This document shows, in pieces, positions 1 to 9,838 of a DNA stretch of 64,000 bases; the stretch's first letter is position 1, and every line of letters starts with the position of its first letter. A program made the translations under genes and the position numbers. The stretch comes from Zygnema cylindricum (Eukaryota; Streptophyta; Zygnematophyceae; Zygnematales; Zygnemataceae). Where the stretch lies: NCBI GenBank assembly GCA_037447655.1, contig JBBHKE010002331.1, positions 1 to 64,000 of the forward strand, given 5' to 3'. The notes beneath the pieces were generated by a model. It saw only the letters and a list, made by a program, of their open reading frames with translations. It was not told the origin of the DNA and did no database searches.

Positions 1-525
1 TACCCATTTATTACGGGCGGCTCGAGTATGGATATTTCCATATTCTACCCCGTATTGGACCGGCTTCACGTGCCAATCCAACAGTTATTTCCAATTATTC
101 TCCTTGCCTTGGCCTCAAGTCTTTCCCCCTGCGGATCTCCTTATCCTCCTCTGTATTAGAGGAGAAGACATAACAACAAAAAATAGCGTTCAAAGATACC
201 TAGCCAGAAAAGTTTTACATTAGTCGATCAAAATGAAAAAACAAAACAAATTTTACATAGAAAAAAAAATATCCTTAGAATGACCATTTTAGAACTAAAA
301 AAACTTTCCTAACTTGAAGGGCCACTTGACCCTTCACCCAAAAGTTGTGTTCAAGATTTATTCATGAATCTTTGACCAAATACTACTTGTACTTAAGGTA
401 CGTATAACAAAATAGATGGAAAGAAAAAATACAAATCGAGATACTCAAATCTTAAATACTAAAACATGCTACAAACTTAGATTTGTACTAAGCGATAACT
501 TCTTTCAAAGATTAATCTTCCAACA
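1..525 (-). repeat. 3' LTR fragment of a minus-strand Ty1/copia element
   Basis: On the minus strand an LTR begins at 525 with TGTTGGAAG, directly after a purine-rich tract (GGGGGC, 526-532) that follows the copia RNase H remnant. This is the standard order RNase H, polypurine tract, 3' LTR. The LTR runs towards the window start and its far end cannot be placed. A small inverted repeat lies near 149-166. The element is cut by the window edge, so no target duplication can be checked. Confidence 0.6.
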
Positions 526-532
526 AGCCCCC

Positions 533-836
533 ATATTTTTTAGTAGTGAAGGCAGGCTGAAGTTCGATGAAGCTAAGGTTGATTGAGAGCTTCGGTAAAA
601 AAAGTCAACCATTTGTAGACATGTAAATATTGGAAGGTAAGAGTGTCGACCGCAATGGCTTTCTGGATCAAATGGAACTTGATATCAATCTGTCTAGTTT
701 GTCGATTTTGGACGGGTTGGCTCATGAAATCAAAAGGTCTTCGAGAGTCAAAAAGACTATAGTAGGGGAAGTTAGAGGAAATTGAAGATTGGAGAGAAGT
801 GAAGTGACCGAACCTATATGGCTTCGTTGGCGGCAT
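533..836 (-). pseudogene. Ty1/copia RNase H C-terminal remnant
   Basis: The minus-strand reading frame at 573-836 contains QTRQIDIKFHLIQKAI followed by LTFFTEALNQP. These match the conserved C-terminal end of copia RNase H (the RTKHIDIRYHFIR block and the LADIFTKAL block). The frame hits a stop after EALNQP, yet the next codons still resemble the family's last residues, so it is decayed. Upstream residues (DSRRPFDFMSQPVQ) resemble the D-S/N-P-V region with substitutions. RNase H would remove RNA from the RNA-DNA hybrid during reverse transcription; this copy is not functional. Confidence 0.7.
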
Positions 837-2663
837 GTGTGACTACCGTATATTAGGTTTCTAGGGAGGACAAAATGGAGGACAAAGTGAAAGGACTAAA
901 CGACTTTGAGCTTTTTCTTAGATGCCAAAGAAGTTAGAGCTCATCTAAGAGAGAAGTGAACGCCTACAGTGAAGCGACGTGTCCAAGTTGTGTCCAAGTT
1001 ACCCTTTTCAGTCCGTATCGCAAAAACCATCAAGAGTGGGAGAGGAGGTGCCGGCGAAGGTGAAGAGAAGTGTTTTGGTTCCAGATGTAGGGTTGAAAAC
1101 ATAGTGGCCCAATTTACCGACGGCCACCGCAATGTCTGGCGCAGGGTCAAGCATTGCATGCACGACATGGAGCAATATAAATCATGAATGTCTCCATGCA
1201 TGCATGACATGGAGCAATATTAATCATGAATGTCTCTACAAATAGGCCCGCCATAGTTGCTTAATGAGTCTAGTATCGGCGTCCAGTGGGGTGGAGTCAA
1301 TGGTGCAACTATACATAGAAATTTTGTTTAAAACCTAAAAGATGTATTTCTCTTATGAGTGTTTTGGATGATCATTTTTCTTCCGAAAGGTGAAAAAGGT
1401 GCAGCTAGACATGGAAAATTTGTTTAAAACCTTAAAGGCGTATCTTTTTTTGCCGTGTCTTGGTTGACTATTTTTCTTCGGAGAGGTAGAGTGTGTGGTT
1501 GGTAGATCACGGCTGACTACGACTTGGAGGCACTATTTTAAGTTACCAAAGCTATTATTGCAAAACGGGAATTGAGCTTAGATATGACCTTAAGGATACG
1601 AGGTACCTTGCAAGTGTCAAACTAGTTTCAAATGCATGCAATTTAATTACTTATGAACAAGCGAAAGACGAAACTGATGATGTAATCATTTGAAAATAAT
1701 AACATCAATGAAATGCAGCAACAACATAAAAAGGTGATAAAACGGGTGAGTGGTTTAGGGCGTGGACAGAAATAGAATATAACAACAAATCGGAAAGGTG
1801 ATAAAAAAAGTTAGTTGGTAAGTTGGGAAGGTGCAATCCATTTTATCTATTGAGCTTGGTGGGTGGCCACTAGGCCCCAAGATTTGTTAGTAGTCCTTAC
1901 ATGTGGTAAATGATAAGAGATTACAACAATGATATAGACAATAAATTGGCAAACCACAAGTGAATTTGAGATAACCAAATTCAACAAAGGCTGAGAGAAA
2001 TCAAAATTACAACAAGATCACAATCAACCGACAAAGACAAACCATTATAGCCGCAACATACACCACTCTCACTGGTAAAGGTTCAACAACAGCTTGGTAG
2101 AGAAGGCCATTGCAGAATTCCACTCAATGAGGCAAAGGAAATTGAAAAGAAACCCTACAGACCTCGGTCGAACCCGTGTAGATTGATACGTAAGAACTTT
2201 ATTCTTATATCTTGCAATTTGCGACAATATGTAGAAATTTCTACTTGTGGTGTTGTATATCCGCAATGCAAGGTGCATGGATAATATTTATGCATTTTTG
2301 TAGATATGGCCTTTCAGCCTTGCCATCGTTTTTATGGTAGAGGTTTAGGTAAAATGGCTTCGTGTTAGACTTGACCACCAGGTCATGTTAGATTTGGCCA
2401 CCAGATCATGTTAGAGACTCTTGATGATTTCATTATTTGTGCTGGACTAGCCTGACATTTGTTGCATATTGGATAGAACGGGTCGCATATCGTTTAAATA
2501 TTTTTCACTTTGTCTTTTTATGCTTATGGACTATGACAATGCATGTCATCATTTGGGTTCTACTCGTAGTGGGATAGTTTTCCGCCCACTACAAAAAAAC
2601 GGACGCAACCGGCCCGGTTGTGGGGCCATTGATCGTTAATGAAAAAAAATAGGTGTTTAATTA
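837..2663. other. Unassigned region with no recognisable gene
   Basis: No protein family is recognisable in either strand. Short open frames at 941-1210 (minus) and 969-1187 (plus) overlap each other and lack motifs. A 23-bp direct duplication, TGTTAGACTTGACCACCAGG and three more bases, lies at 2363-2385 and 2386-2408 with the start of a third copy at 2409. A repeated phrase (CATGCATGACATGGAGCAATAT, first copy with a variant) occurs around 1155-1222. Nothing else is supported. Confidence 0.4.
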
Positions 2664-2666
2664 TTA

Positions 2667-3505
2667 AAGGCATGTTCCTATGTGTTGAAATAAGGGTGTT
2701 TTCTGTCGTTTTCCTCAAAAACTTAGCCCGCAATGATAAATTCTTCAGCCTGACATTAAAATTGTGAAAACCATAAAATAGTTGATGTCATCTTAAACTT
2801 GTAAATGTACCACAGCCCCTATCATTCTAGCTCATCTTCAAACTTCACCTGAAATCACCTCGCGAGAAAAAGCTATGAACGAATAGAAAAACATTGTCGT
2901 ACAAGTCACAAGGGTTGAATTTTTTTTTGTAGTACTCAGAGTACAAACAAAGCAACCTGTACGGTCTATTTTTCGTGCATGGGTCGTGGAGCGAACAAGG
3001 AATGCCATTTTGCAAAGGCGAAGTTCGTAAAGACGCCTCTCTCCCTCTCCATCTCCCTCTCAAACTACCGCTTCTATCTCATAATTTTTGGAGCGAAACG
3101 CGACAATTATGGTATGAAATGAAAGAGCAATAAAAAAAAACCTTTTGACTATCATTCGTTGTAATTTGATGTCAATAAACAAAATAGGGAAACCATAGGA
3201 GAAAGTGTTGGAATTAGTTGCATTGACATTGACACAGGTACGTATGACGTCAAAATGTCACAAACCTAAGAAATGTACAATGTCACGAGAAACTAGAATT
3301 ATACAACCTCAATTATTTTGTAAACATCACCAACTATTGCAAGCTTTGTTGTCGTCTACAACGTCACAAAGTACTCTTGTCTACATCCGTCACATTTTTA
3401 AGTAACCATTTTTTTGCCTAACATCGAAACACTCTAAAAAGTACTAAGAATCTTCACTAAAAACAAAGCAAAAAAACTTAGTTATGGTTACCTTGGAAAG
3501 TGCTC
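2667..3505. mobile_element. PIF/Harbinger-like non-autonomous element, decayed copy
   Basis: The left end (TTA then AAGGCATGTTCCTATGTG) and the right end (GGTTACCTTGGAAAGTGCTC then TAA) are degraded versions of the inverted ends of the better copy at 27150-27960. Internal landmarks agree: a CACCTCGCGAG centre near 2854, and a tail ending CTAAAAACAAAGCAAAAAAA. There is no transposase frame. The diverged ends and lost palindrome suggest an older insertion than the 27.1-kb copy. Confidence 0.55.
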
Positions 3506-4229
3506 TAAGTGAGACAAAACAGCCGCAAATTCGTCTGGCAAATTTTATAGGAAGCAAAAACTGAAGAATTTTTGTAGGATGCAAAAACCAAAAGAATGAA
3601 AAAAAAATCAAGTAGAAATTCTTGTGCACAATTGCAAAGTTGTGAGCTCAAAATCTTGCTAAGGGTGGACCTCCATTAGAGAAATGGAAATTGTTTACTA
3701 GACGTCGTACATTTTTGTACAACTTCATACCATTTAAGTTGTTTTGTCAGACGAAACATATTTACAAGATACCTAGATACTCCATACCTATTGGCGTAAA
3801 GTTGACGGTTGTATGTTTTGCTTTTTCAAGTCCGTGGAGCAATCGCGCAAACCATGTGGATATTGTTATTTTGAAAGCTTTAGTCCTCTTTATGCCTTGG
3901 GTGTGAGGAGAGAGAGGCGGTTCAAGATCTCAATTAGTTTTGGTAAGTTTGGTTCAGTATGAACTTGGTAAGTCCGGTTCAGTATGAACGAGATTTACTA
4001 TTACAGTGACACAATGGGAAGTACACTAATTCACACTCCCAAAACACGCGTCGTCATGAGGTAGAAGATGTACACGGATATCCGTCTGTTGTTTCACGGA
4101 TACATGTGAGAACCAAGATGACGAGTGGCAATTCATCTATAATGCCCAATTAGACATACGGACGACTGAGAGAGACTGCCGATAAAGATTGACGGAGGAG
4201 GACCACAATCAAGTTTGGATGACTCAGCA
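3506..4229. other. Unassigned region with a short direct repeat
   Basis: No gene is recognisable. A phrase at 3661-3681 (CTAAGGGTGGACCTCCATTA) resembles one at 41459 (TTAGGGTGGATTTCCATTAG) and may be the end of another small element. At about 3940-3988 a 25-bp unit containing GGTTCAGTATGAAC is directly duplicated. The 71-residue open frame at 3691-3906 has no known motif. Confidence 0.35.
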
Positions 4230-4486
4230 TGTACGGTTTACGTCGGTGTAAATATTTGTTAGAACAAAGATTTGTCTTTTTGCTAATTAGTGTATGTGTA
4301 TAATGATTTATTTTTGACATACTTATTGTACTTGGGGTATACCCATATTTGTTCAGGTAGAAGGTAGATAACGTACCGTTAGTATGCCTCCGTATGTCAA
4401 CAAGGCATCTGATTGGACGACAGATGACATCTAATAAGACGACAAATTAAGTAGTGTAGTTTGTGACTGTATATGAGCAGGACTTA
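4230..4486 (+). repeat. Ty1/copia LTR fragment, interrupted at 4484
   Basis: This stretch matches, in inverse orientation, the LTR-like sequence at about 16375-16570. Both contain the phrase GTATGCCTCCGTA, a stretch like GTAGATAACGTACC, and GGACTTAG. It stops at GGACTTA, exactly where the PIF-like element at 4487 begins. The rest of the LTR is not found on the other side, because that element is itself cut by the gypsy LTR at 5208. Confidence 0.5.
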
Positions 4487-5207
4487 GGGTATGTCCCCAT
4501 ATAATCAGTACTTTGATAAAGTATTTTGGACTGTAGTGAAGATTCCCCGTAATACTTTGAAGAGCGCCCCAATGTGCGAAAATGAAATCGGAACTTTGAC
4601 ATGTGACTTTTGTAGATGTGGATACAGCTTGTGACGACTGAAGCCGACTACGAAACTTCCGACGATTGGTGACGACAACAAAAATAGCGACAGTGGTAGA
4701 CGTCTAGATTTTGTGAAATTGTAGATGTTTAGGGTTTGGTGAAAATGTGACGTCATGCTCATTTCTCTTAACGTCGACGTCACTGATTCAAGAACTTTAC
4801 GCCATGGTTTCCCAATTTCATTTTTTCTACTTTTCTCATTCGACTTGCCATTAAAAAAAAACCTAAAAATTGTCAAAACAAATATTTTTCAAAGATCTTT
4901 CATTATATAACAATATTGTCGTGTCTCGTTCTAAAAAGTGTGAGATAAAAGCGATAGTGTGAGAGGGAGATGGGAGAGGCGACGACTGCGAAAAATCATC
5001 CAAAGTCCAAAGGACCCATGAACGACAGTGGAGGTCTACGACCCTCTGCAAACCTTTTTCCGTACATACGCATGATGGCCAAAGAGAAAAATATCGAGGA
5101 CTCTCCCCCTTCCAAAAAAAAACGCTCTTCGTGGCGCGTGCGTGGATCGGTTTTCATTCGCTGTTTGGGCGGTACTTTAACTAAAATCACCCCCTCGAGG
5201 TGATTTT
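4487..5207. mobile_element. PIF/Harbinger-like element (family A), truncated on the right
   Basis: The left end is TTA followed by GGGTATGTCCCCATAT, like the intact family-A copies at 23212 and 44244. Shared internal landmarks include a GTAGACGTC-rich block, GCCATGGTTTCCCAATTTC, and GGACCCATGAACGACAGTGG followed by a phrase like GAGGTCTACGACC. A near-perfect palindrome around CCTCGAGG (5183-5207) marks the element centre, as in related copies. The right half is missing and the gypsy LTR begins at 5208. There is no coding frame. Confidence 0.65.
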
Positions 5208-6181
5208 TGTAATAGGATTTATAACCTCTCAAAAAATCGCATTACTTCAATCAATTTCAACCACACATTCCACACATTGGAATATTACACATTCACATTG
5301 GAAAACACTCACACAAAGAAATAAACTTTAAATTAGAAGAAGTTTATGTCCGCATAACATTAGCTTGGTCTCTTGCCCTCCTGACTCAACCATTTTATTA
5401 AAGTATTTCCACTGCTCTCCACTCCAAAATAATTCTATCTTTTAACTAATAAAACACTACTTAGTTTGTAAGAGATTTTAGTGCCAAAATGCCAATGCTC
5501 CAATTTGGTTTTAATCGCTCAGTACTAAGTCAAAATTTCCACAAACTTTTCCCCAAGGAAAAGATGTCTACGATCCTCTTACACTTCACTATTTATCCAT
5601 CATCACCCTAGTCCGGCCAAGCTAGAGTCAACGCTCCGTTGAATAGGTTTTCCTTGGGCCAATCATTGATCAGCAAGGACTCAAACTGACCAATGCAAAA
5701 ACGTGCGAAATCTCTTACTGACTACGTAGCATTTCTAACCAATCAAACGCTACGTTTCACTATGTAACATTTACGTGCGAAAGTGGGCGCCAAAAGAAAC
5801 GCGACTTCGCAGGAACATGCGTCGCAAATTTCGCACGCGAAACTTTTCTACGAAATTCCATAAAGTGAAAGTGACGTTTCCTACTAAAATTTGTACGAAA
5901 CGAACCATCGTGCGTACCAAACGAAATATTGATTTTGTTTGATACCTTATAGACATACGCCTTAAATTCAGCGGCTAGTTTGACCCTTAACTCGTAACAA
6001 TGAAAACCCAATTGTTATTTTGACTCGGCGTTGTCGCCTAAATACACCAATCACTATATCTTTTAAAACACGACCCCAAATTGTGCGATTCTTTTGCGGA
6101 CGTCTATCAAATTCAAAAGTCTTTTTTCGTAACACTTACATACCCAATTACGAACAAGTTCGATCCTTTATTACTGTTACA
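5208..6181 (-). repeat. Ty3/gypsy 3' LTR
   Basis: On the minus strand the LTR starts TGTAACAG at 6181, right after the purine tract AAGGAGGGGATGA, and ends at 5208 (plus-strand TGTAATAGG). A related LTR of 963 bp lies at 46864-47826. The ends TGTAACAG/CTGTTACA and the polypurine tract next to a chromodomain-bearing pol end identify a chromovirus-type gypsy LTR. The outer flank shows no matching 5-bp duplication because the element's other end is lost. Confidence 0.8.
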
Positions 6182-6186
6182 TCATC

Positions 6187-6683
6187 CCCTCCTTATATTT
6201 AACCGACCTCAGTTAAAACACATTTCATTCTCAAGACAGGATGTCTAAATTAAAATCCCTCTAATACCTTTGTAAAAACTCAAAATTTTTATCTTCTAAA
6301 GTTAACTCATCTTCTGGCCTTCCTAGATAATGCACTTGCCAGAACATAGTATTGCCAACCTTAAACCGTTAACCAACCCAATCTATTACCCATTTGTGAA
6401 CCTTAGGTTCTGTAATTATTGAGGGATTCAATTCTAATTCTCCATCAATTGGAATAAGATTTGCTAGTTTCAACTGACTGATGTGAATCACTGGTTGAAT
6501 TTTTGTTGAAGGTGGAAAGTCCATGTGAATCACTGGATGAATTTTTGTTCAAGGTGGAAAGTCCAATTTGGCAGCTACTGACGATATCATCTTGACGATA
6601 TCATCTCGATTACAATAAATGGTTCGATGTACTTAGGAGCAAATTTCCGCGTAGGATCAGATTGTCCCTCAATTTTACACCTG
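6187..6683 (-). pseudogene. Ty3/gypsy pol 3' end: integrase C-terminus and chromodomain
   Basis: Minus-strand translation gives RKFAPKYIEPFIVIEMISS, the gypsy integrase C-terminal block. After a frameshift come HMSQLKLANLIPIDGEL and EPKVHKWVIDWVG, and after a stop MFWQVHYLGRPEDELT, matching the domain order linker then chromodomain. A 50-bp stretch (GTGAATCACTGG...GGTGGAAAGTCC) is directly repeated around 6482-6570. This part is the downstream continuation of the gypsy pol at 10892-12452. The two halves were one reading frame before the copia element at 6684-10886 inserted. Confidence 0.8.
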
Positions 6684-6819
6684 TGAAATTCTATAGGCTC
6701 CATTGCCCACAGAATTCGCAGATCCAAAAGAAGCTAATCTAGATAGTGCCGACTCCAAGTTGATATAAACCCAAATAAATGATCCCTTGACAATAAGAAC
6801 CCCAATATACCTTCACCCC

Positions 6820-7085
6820 TGTGAAGAGAAGACCTTCTGTGTGCTCAGTTCCACCACAAAATGCGAAGCTTCAATATGTGTTTTGGACAATATTCCCCAC
6901 TTTGACTTTCCCACTGAATAAGTGCCACCCTGGCACGCAAAGACTCTGACCGACTACACCCTTGTGTAGCTTGGACTCCCCTGAGTCCGTAGCAAAAAGA
7001 ATCACTGAATTTGCTCACCCGAGCATTAAGTTATGGCTGGTCAAAGATGACCTTTATAGTTACAAGCTCTCTTAGAGAGAGGTAC
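6820..7085 (-). promoter_or_regulatory. Cluster of stem-loops near the inner LTR end
   Basis: Read on the minus strand (element sense), consecutive perfect hairpins occur: CTCTC TAA GAGAG, GGACTC AGGG GAGTCC, CTACAC AAGG GTGTAG and CTTCAC AGGG GTGAAG. Similar stems with AGGG or AAGG loops recur at the same relative place in the other copia LTRs of this window (15350-15475, 18690-18790, 24285-24325, 22385-22430). A role in R/U5 RNA structure, such as termination, dimerisation or packaging, is inferred only. Confidence 0.5.
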
Positions 7086-7162
7086 CGAAATATCACTAAG
7101 TCTTAGTCTGCCTACTCATGACTACCTACTATTAAACCCTAGTCCAATAGGAACACTATAAA

Positions 7163-7210
7163 GTACAAGAAGGTACAATGGGCGATGTACTTATTGTACA
7201 ACCATTGTAC
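7163..7210 (-). promoter_or_regulatory. GTAC site array in the copia LTR
   Basis: Five GTAC tetramers lie at 7163, 7173, 7187, 7196 and 7207, just upstream (in element sense) of a TATA-like CTTTATAGTG. The other LTR of this element has the same array (10274-10321). Comparable arrays sit at 15213-15286 and 21180-21260 in other copia LTRs. GTAC is the known core site of plant SBP-domain factors; binding here is inference. Confidence 0.4.
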
Positions 7211-7496
7211 GACAAGGTCTACAAGGTGACACCTGTCATATCGGAAGCCATGGTTCCTCCTCCCATCTTCTCCGGTATCAAATAATGTGGCGCCACGTGG
7301 CACCGCGTGACGCTATATCCGTATGCCGCCAAAAAGCTCACTTCGCGTGGCGGCTATAATTCCGGCCGTCCGATCGAAACATAATTTACACGGTTCAGAT
7401 TCGCGTACATGCAGAAATTGCTCATTTTGGTTAGTTTGCTGTTAATTAGCTGTTTCGTTAATGTTTATATATTTATGAAACCCGTTACGTGTATCG

Positions 7497-7574
7497 TTTC
7501 GTAAGTAACTTAATGGATAAGGCGTTGGTCTGTTTAATAGACTACAGACCCCGGTTCAAATCCGGCCGGTGGCA
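7497..7574 (+). other. tRNA-like Pol III unit inside the 3' LTR, antisense to the element
   Basis: The plus strand shows an A-box-like TAACTTAATGGATAAGG, a hairpin GGTCT...AGACT with a 7-nt loop, a perfect B box GGTTCAAATCC with pairing T-stem, and TTTT at 7578-7581. The acceptor stem does not pair well, so this is tRNA-derived rather than a tRNA gene. Units in the other LTRs at 10608, 14757, 19303 and 38621 have the same orientation relative to their elements. Confidence 0.6.
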
Positions 7575-7826
7575 GTATTTTGCTAAAACTAGTAAAATAC
7601 TTTCTAATTCATTCTTCCTCCTTCTAGATGATGCGGCAACCATGGCGTGCCTTTGGTCCTCTCTTTCTCTCTCTTTACATTCTAACTAAAATATAGAAGT
7701 GAACTATTAGTCACCTCTTTTTAACACTCTATTTATTTTTCCAACACAGACCTAGAAAATACATATATTTCAACACTCCCCTTATTTTCTAGTCTACTTT
7801 CTTTTCAACTGCCACTAAACACAAAA

Positions 7827-8831
7827 TTAATTTTTTTTCTTCTTTTTCCTTTTCTTCTTTCTTTTCTCCTCATTAAACTCTAAGTGAATACCCTTGTATT
7901 TAAAGAAGTGTGTTAGATGAACCGAAATAATAATTACATCACAAAATTTATTTTGCATGCCATTTTTCATAAATCCGAGAAAATACTTTATCCACCTCAT
8001 TTCTTTTCCATCCTCACTAAATCCAATTTTCCTCTTGCAATTCAAACAGCCAGCCCCATCTCCAATCTGCAACACACACCCAGATGCTAACCCTCTTACA
8101 GGCACACCTTCATAAATGCCATCACTCTCATTAGTGATGTCAAACCCATTACTCCCCATATTTATCGTTATATCAAGATTCCCCACTAAGTTCCTCATAA
8201 AATCTACATCTTCCGAGCTCATATTTTTATCCATGATACTCACCCCATTTTCTGAATTTTCCTCACTCTCTCCCATGGAATTCTTTCCACTATCACTTTC
8301 TATAATGATTCCCAAAGAGTATTTCTCCTCCCCTAAACTTTTCATTAAATATTTCTTTTCTCCCCTATTCTTTAAAAACCCCTCTAGTTTTACTTCTCCC
8401 CTTTCCTCCAAATCCGTTGAAGTCACACTTTCCAACCAGTTTTCTATTTCCAAAATATTTATAAAATTATCCTCATTATTTTTATTTTTCCCTTTTTCAT
8501 TTATGTATCCTAGATTTGACTTTCTCATTTCTAAGTCATACTTTTTACACTCTTTCACATCCTCATCATTTCTAACTCCCTCAAGTACCTCCCTTCCTCT
8601 TACTTCCCTTATACCTCCAAAAGCACATCGTTGCTTCCGTGTAATTTCTGTGTACTTCTCTCTCTTCTCCATTCTACCGATGTGAAGAAGCTCCAAAATT
8701 TCTTCATCCTCTTCATCCTCTTCCCTTTCTTCCTCCTCATCCACATTCCAACTTCTAAGTTCTTCCAAACAAGGGCATTCCTCTATATAATGACCCGGTT
8801 CCCTACAAAAGAAGCAAACACCCTTTTTCAA
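7827..8831 (-). CDS. Zinc-knuckle protein fused by deletion to RNase H C-terminus (copia derivative)
   Basis: This frame of about 334 residues begins KKGVCFFCREPGHYIEEC, a CX2CX4HX4C retroviral-type zinc knuckle, then an acidic low-complexity stretch (residues about 30-50) and a long Asn/Glu/Lys-rich middle. The last third (SGCVLQIGDGAGCLNCKRK ... MRWIKYFLGF ... KYKGIHLEF) matches degenerate copia RNase H; compare the plus-strand copy at 14100-14400. Protease, integrase and reverse transcriptase are deleted between the two parts. It has no ATG at its start (the first codon would be TTG overlapping the gag stop). It is best read as the -1 frame continuation of gag after an indel in a purine run near 8830-8845, or by frameshifting. 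The tail is Lys/Arg-rich. Confidence 0.65.
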   Translation of the reverse strand: MKKGVCFFCREPGHYIEECPCLEELRSWNVDEEEEREEDEEDEEILELLHIGRMEKREKYTEITRKQRCAFGGIREVRGREVLEGVRNDEDVKECKKYDLEMRKSNLGYINEKGKNKNNEDNFINILEIENWLESVTSTDLEERGEVKLEGFLKNRGEKKYLMKSLGEEKYSLGIIIESDSGKNSMGESEENSENGVSIMDKNMSSEDVDFMRNLVGNLDITINMGSNGFDITNESDGIYEGVPVRGLASGCVLQIGDGAGCLNCKRKIGFSEDGKEMRWIKYFLGFMKNGMQNKFCDVIIISVHLTHFFKYKGIHLEFNEEKRKKKRKKKKKN

Positions 8832-9838
8832 AGCTCCCCTTTCTTTTCCTCTCCCTCTCTTTCCACCAAAGTTCCGATAAGGTTTACCTTCGTCTTTCTT
8901 CCTCTCACACGCTTCCGCTCGTGACCGCTGTTCCTCTCATCACGCTTCCGCCAATCACCACCGTTCCTCTCATCACGCTTCCGCCAATCACCACCAGCTG
9001 TAAAGGCAGTTACCCTCTCACTTCCCCTACGAAGCTCCAAAGTGCTTTCCCTCACAAGAATTATCCCCATGGTAAAGCTCCAAGTCCATGAGGAGCCATC
9101 CATTGCCTGCATACGATTAATGATGTTTTCGTACTCATCTGGGAGTTTCATAAGTAGTGTATTGATCTTTCTCTCCTCAGATTCTACATACCCCGCACTA
9201 GCAAGCTCAACATATAACGCAGCAATATCATTGCAAAACTCTATCATGTTACCGCCTTTATAAACATAGGCCTCTATTTCCTGTTTTACTAACTGCTGCC
9301 TCTGAATAGTCTCACTCTTATAAATCTGCCTTAGTGTTTCCCATATTTCCGAAGACTTGGTAAGACTTAAAAGAGTGATAGCTATGGACTTAGACACATA
9401 TCTAAGTATAAGATGTTTTGCTATAGTGTTTTTATACTCCCAAATTTTACTATCATTTTCTTCAGTTTTACTTAAAACCCCTCTAAGTGAAGATGTGGCG
9501 GAGAGCATAGCTCCCCTCACCATAAGTGTCCCTTTATCCTTCTCCCCTTTTCCCCCTTCCATCACAATATTTTTCCCTTCACCTTTCGTTGCATCTGAAC
9601 CCCGGTTGATATTCTGGGCAGCCTCAGATGGTTCTCCACAGTAAGCTCCTCCAAAACCAGGTGGCGGACATCTCACTTGTCCCGAAACAATTCCCCATAA
9701 GTGCTTCTCGAAAAGCAATCCCTCCATAATAAACTCCCAATAAGTGAAGTCTTTTCCATCAAACATAGGCACCCTAGATGGTGGGCCCATAACCTGAAAT
9801 TCTATAGGCTCCATTGCCCACAGAATTCGCAGATCCAA
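8828..9838 (-). CDS. gag: Ty1/copia gag capsid protein
   Basis: The open frame has 336 residues. Residues about 25-50 (MFDGKDFTYWEFIMEGLLFE) match the copia gag N-terminal block that precedes the UBN2-type gag domain. Residues about 135-255 (IAKHLILRYVSKSIAITLL ... IWETLRQIYKSETIQRQQLV ... LLMKLPDEYENIINRMQAMD) are the gag domain itself. The C-terminus is Arg-rich with an in-frame duplication of GGDWRKRDERN. The listed start at 9838 lies inside the 5' LTR; MEPIEF (9814) is the likelier start and is also in the LTR. The frame runs through the primer-binding site, whose bases encode part of VMGPP. Gag would form the particle. The zinc knuckle lies in the next frame. Confidence 0.8.
   Translation of the reverse strand: MDLRILWAMEPIEFQVMGPPSRVPMFDGKDFTYWEFIMEGLLFEKHLWGIVSGQVRCPPPGFGGAYCGEPSEAAQNINRGSDATKGEGKNIVMEGGKGEKDKGTLMVRGAMLSATSSLRGVLSKTEENDSKIWEYKNTIAKHLILRYVSKSIAITLLSLTKSSEIWETLRQIYKSETIQRQQLVKQEIEAYVYKGGNMIEFCNDIAALYVELASAGYVESEERKINTLLMKLPDEYENIINRMQAMDGSSWTWSFTMGIILVRESTLELRRGSERVTAFTAGGDWRKRDERNGGDWRKRDERNSGHERKRVRGRKTKVNLIGTLVEREGEEKKGEL
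8941..9000 (-). repeat. In-frame 36-bp tandem duplication in gag
   Basis: On the plus strand the unit beginning TTCCTCTCATCACGCTTCCG is repeated at 36-bp spacing (8929-8999), giving two copies of the basic peptide GGDWRKRDERN in gag. A related WRKRDEQ peptide occurs once in the gag remnant at about 25280-25300, so the duplication is specific to this element. Confidence 0.6.
9780..9794 (-). promoter_or_regulatory. Primer-binding site for the anticodon arm of initiator tRNA-Met
   Basis: The minus strand reads GGTTATGGGCCCACC immediately after the 5' LTR end (TTTCA). Its complement, GGTGGGCCCATAACC, equals the anticodon-arm sequence of eukaryotic/plant initiator tRNA-Met (CAT anticodon included). 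The primer is thus an internal tRNA end, as known for Drosophila copia and related elements that use a half-tRNA. Variants occur at 15931-15945 (minus), 21595-21609 (plus) and 24442-24456 (plus). Confidence 0.75.

Larger units (their letters stand above)
6684..7775 (-). repeat. 3' LTR of the young copia derivative
   Basis: On the minus strand it begins TGTTGAAATATATG at 7775 directly after the tract AATAAGGGGAG and ends TTTCA at 6684. It contains, in element order, an antisense tRNA-like unit, a cluster of five GTAC sites at 7163-7210, a TATA-like CTTTATAGTG, and a series of stem-loops (CTCTC/GAGAG, GGACTC/GAGTCC, CTACAC/GTGTAG, CTTCAC/GTGAAG) towards the inner end. Confidence 0.9.

Noticed and set aside
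7497-7574. Functional host tRNA gene
   Set aside because: The acceptor stem does not pair and the unit is copied with the LTR; better described as tRNA-like.
8116-8685. 189-residue plus-strand open frame
   Set aside because: It is antisense to the copia zinc-knuckle frame; its Ser/Leu/Phe-rich composition mirrors that frame's Lys/Glu codons.
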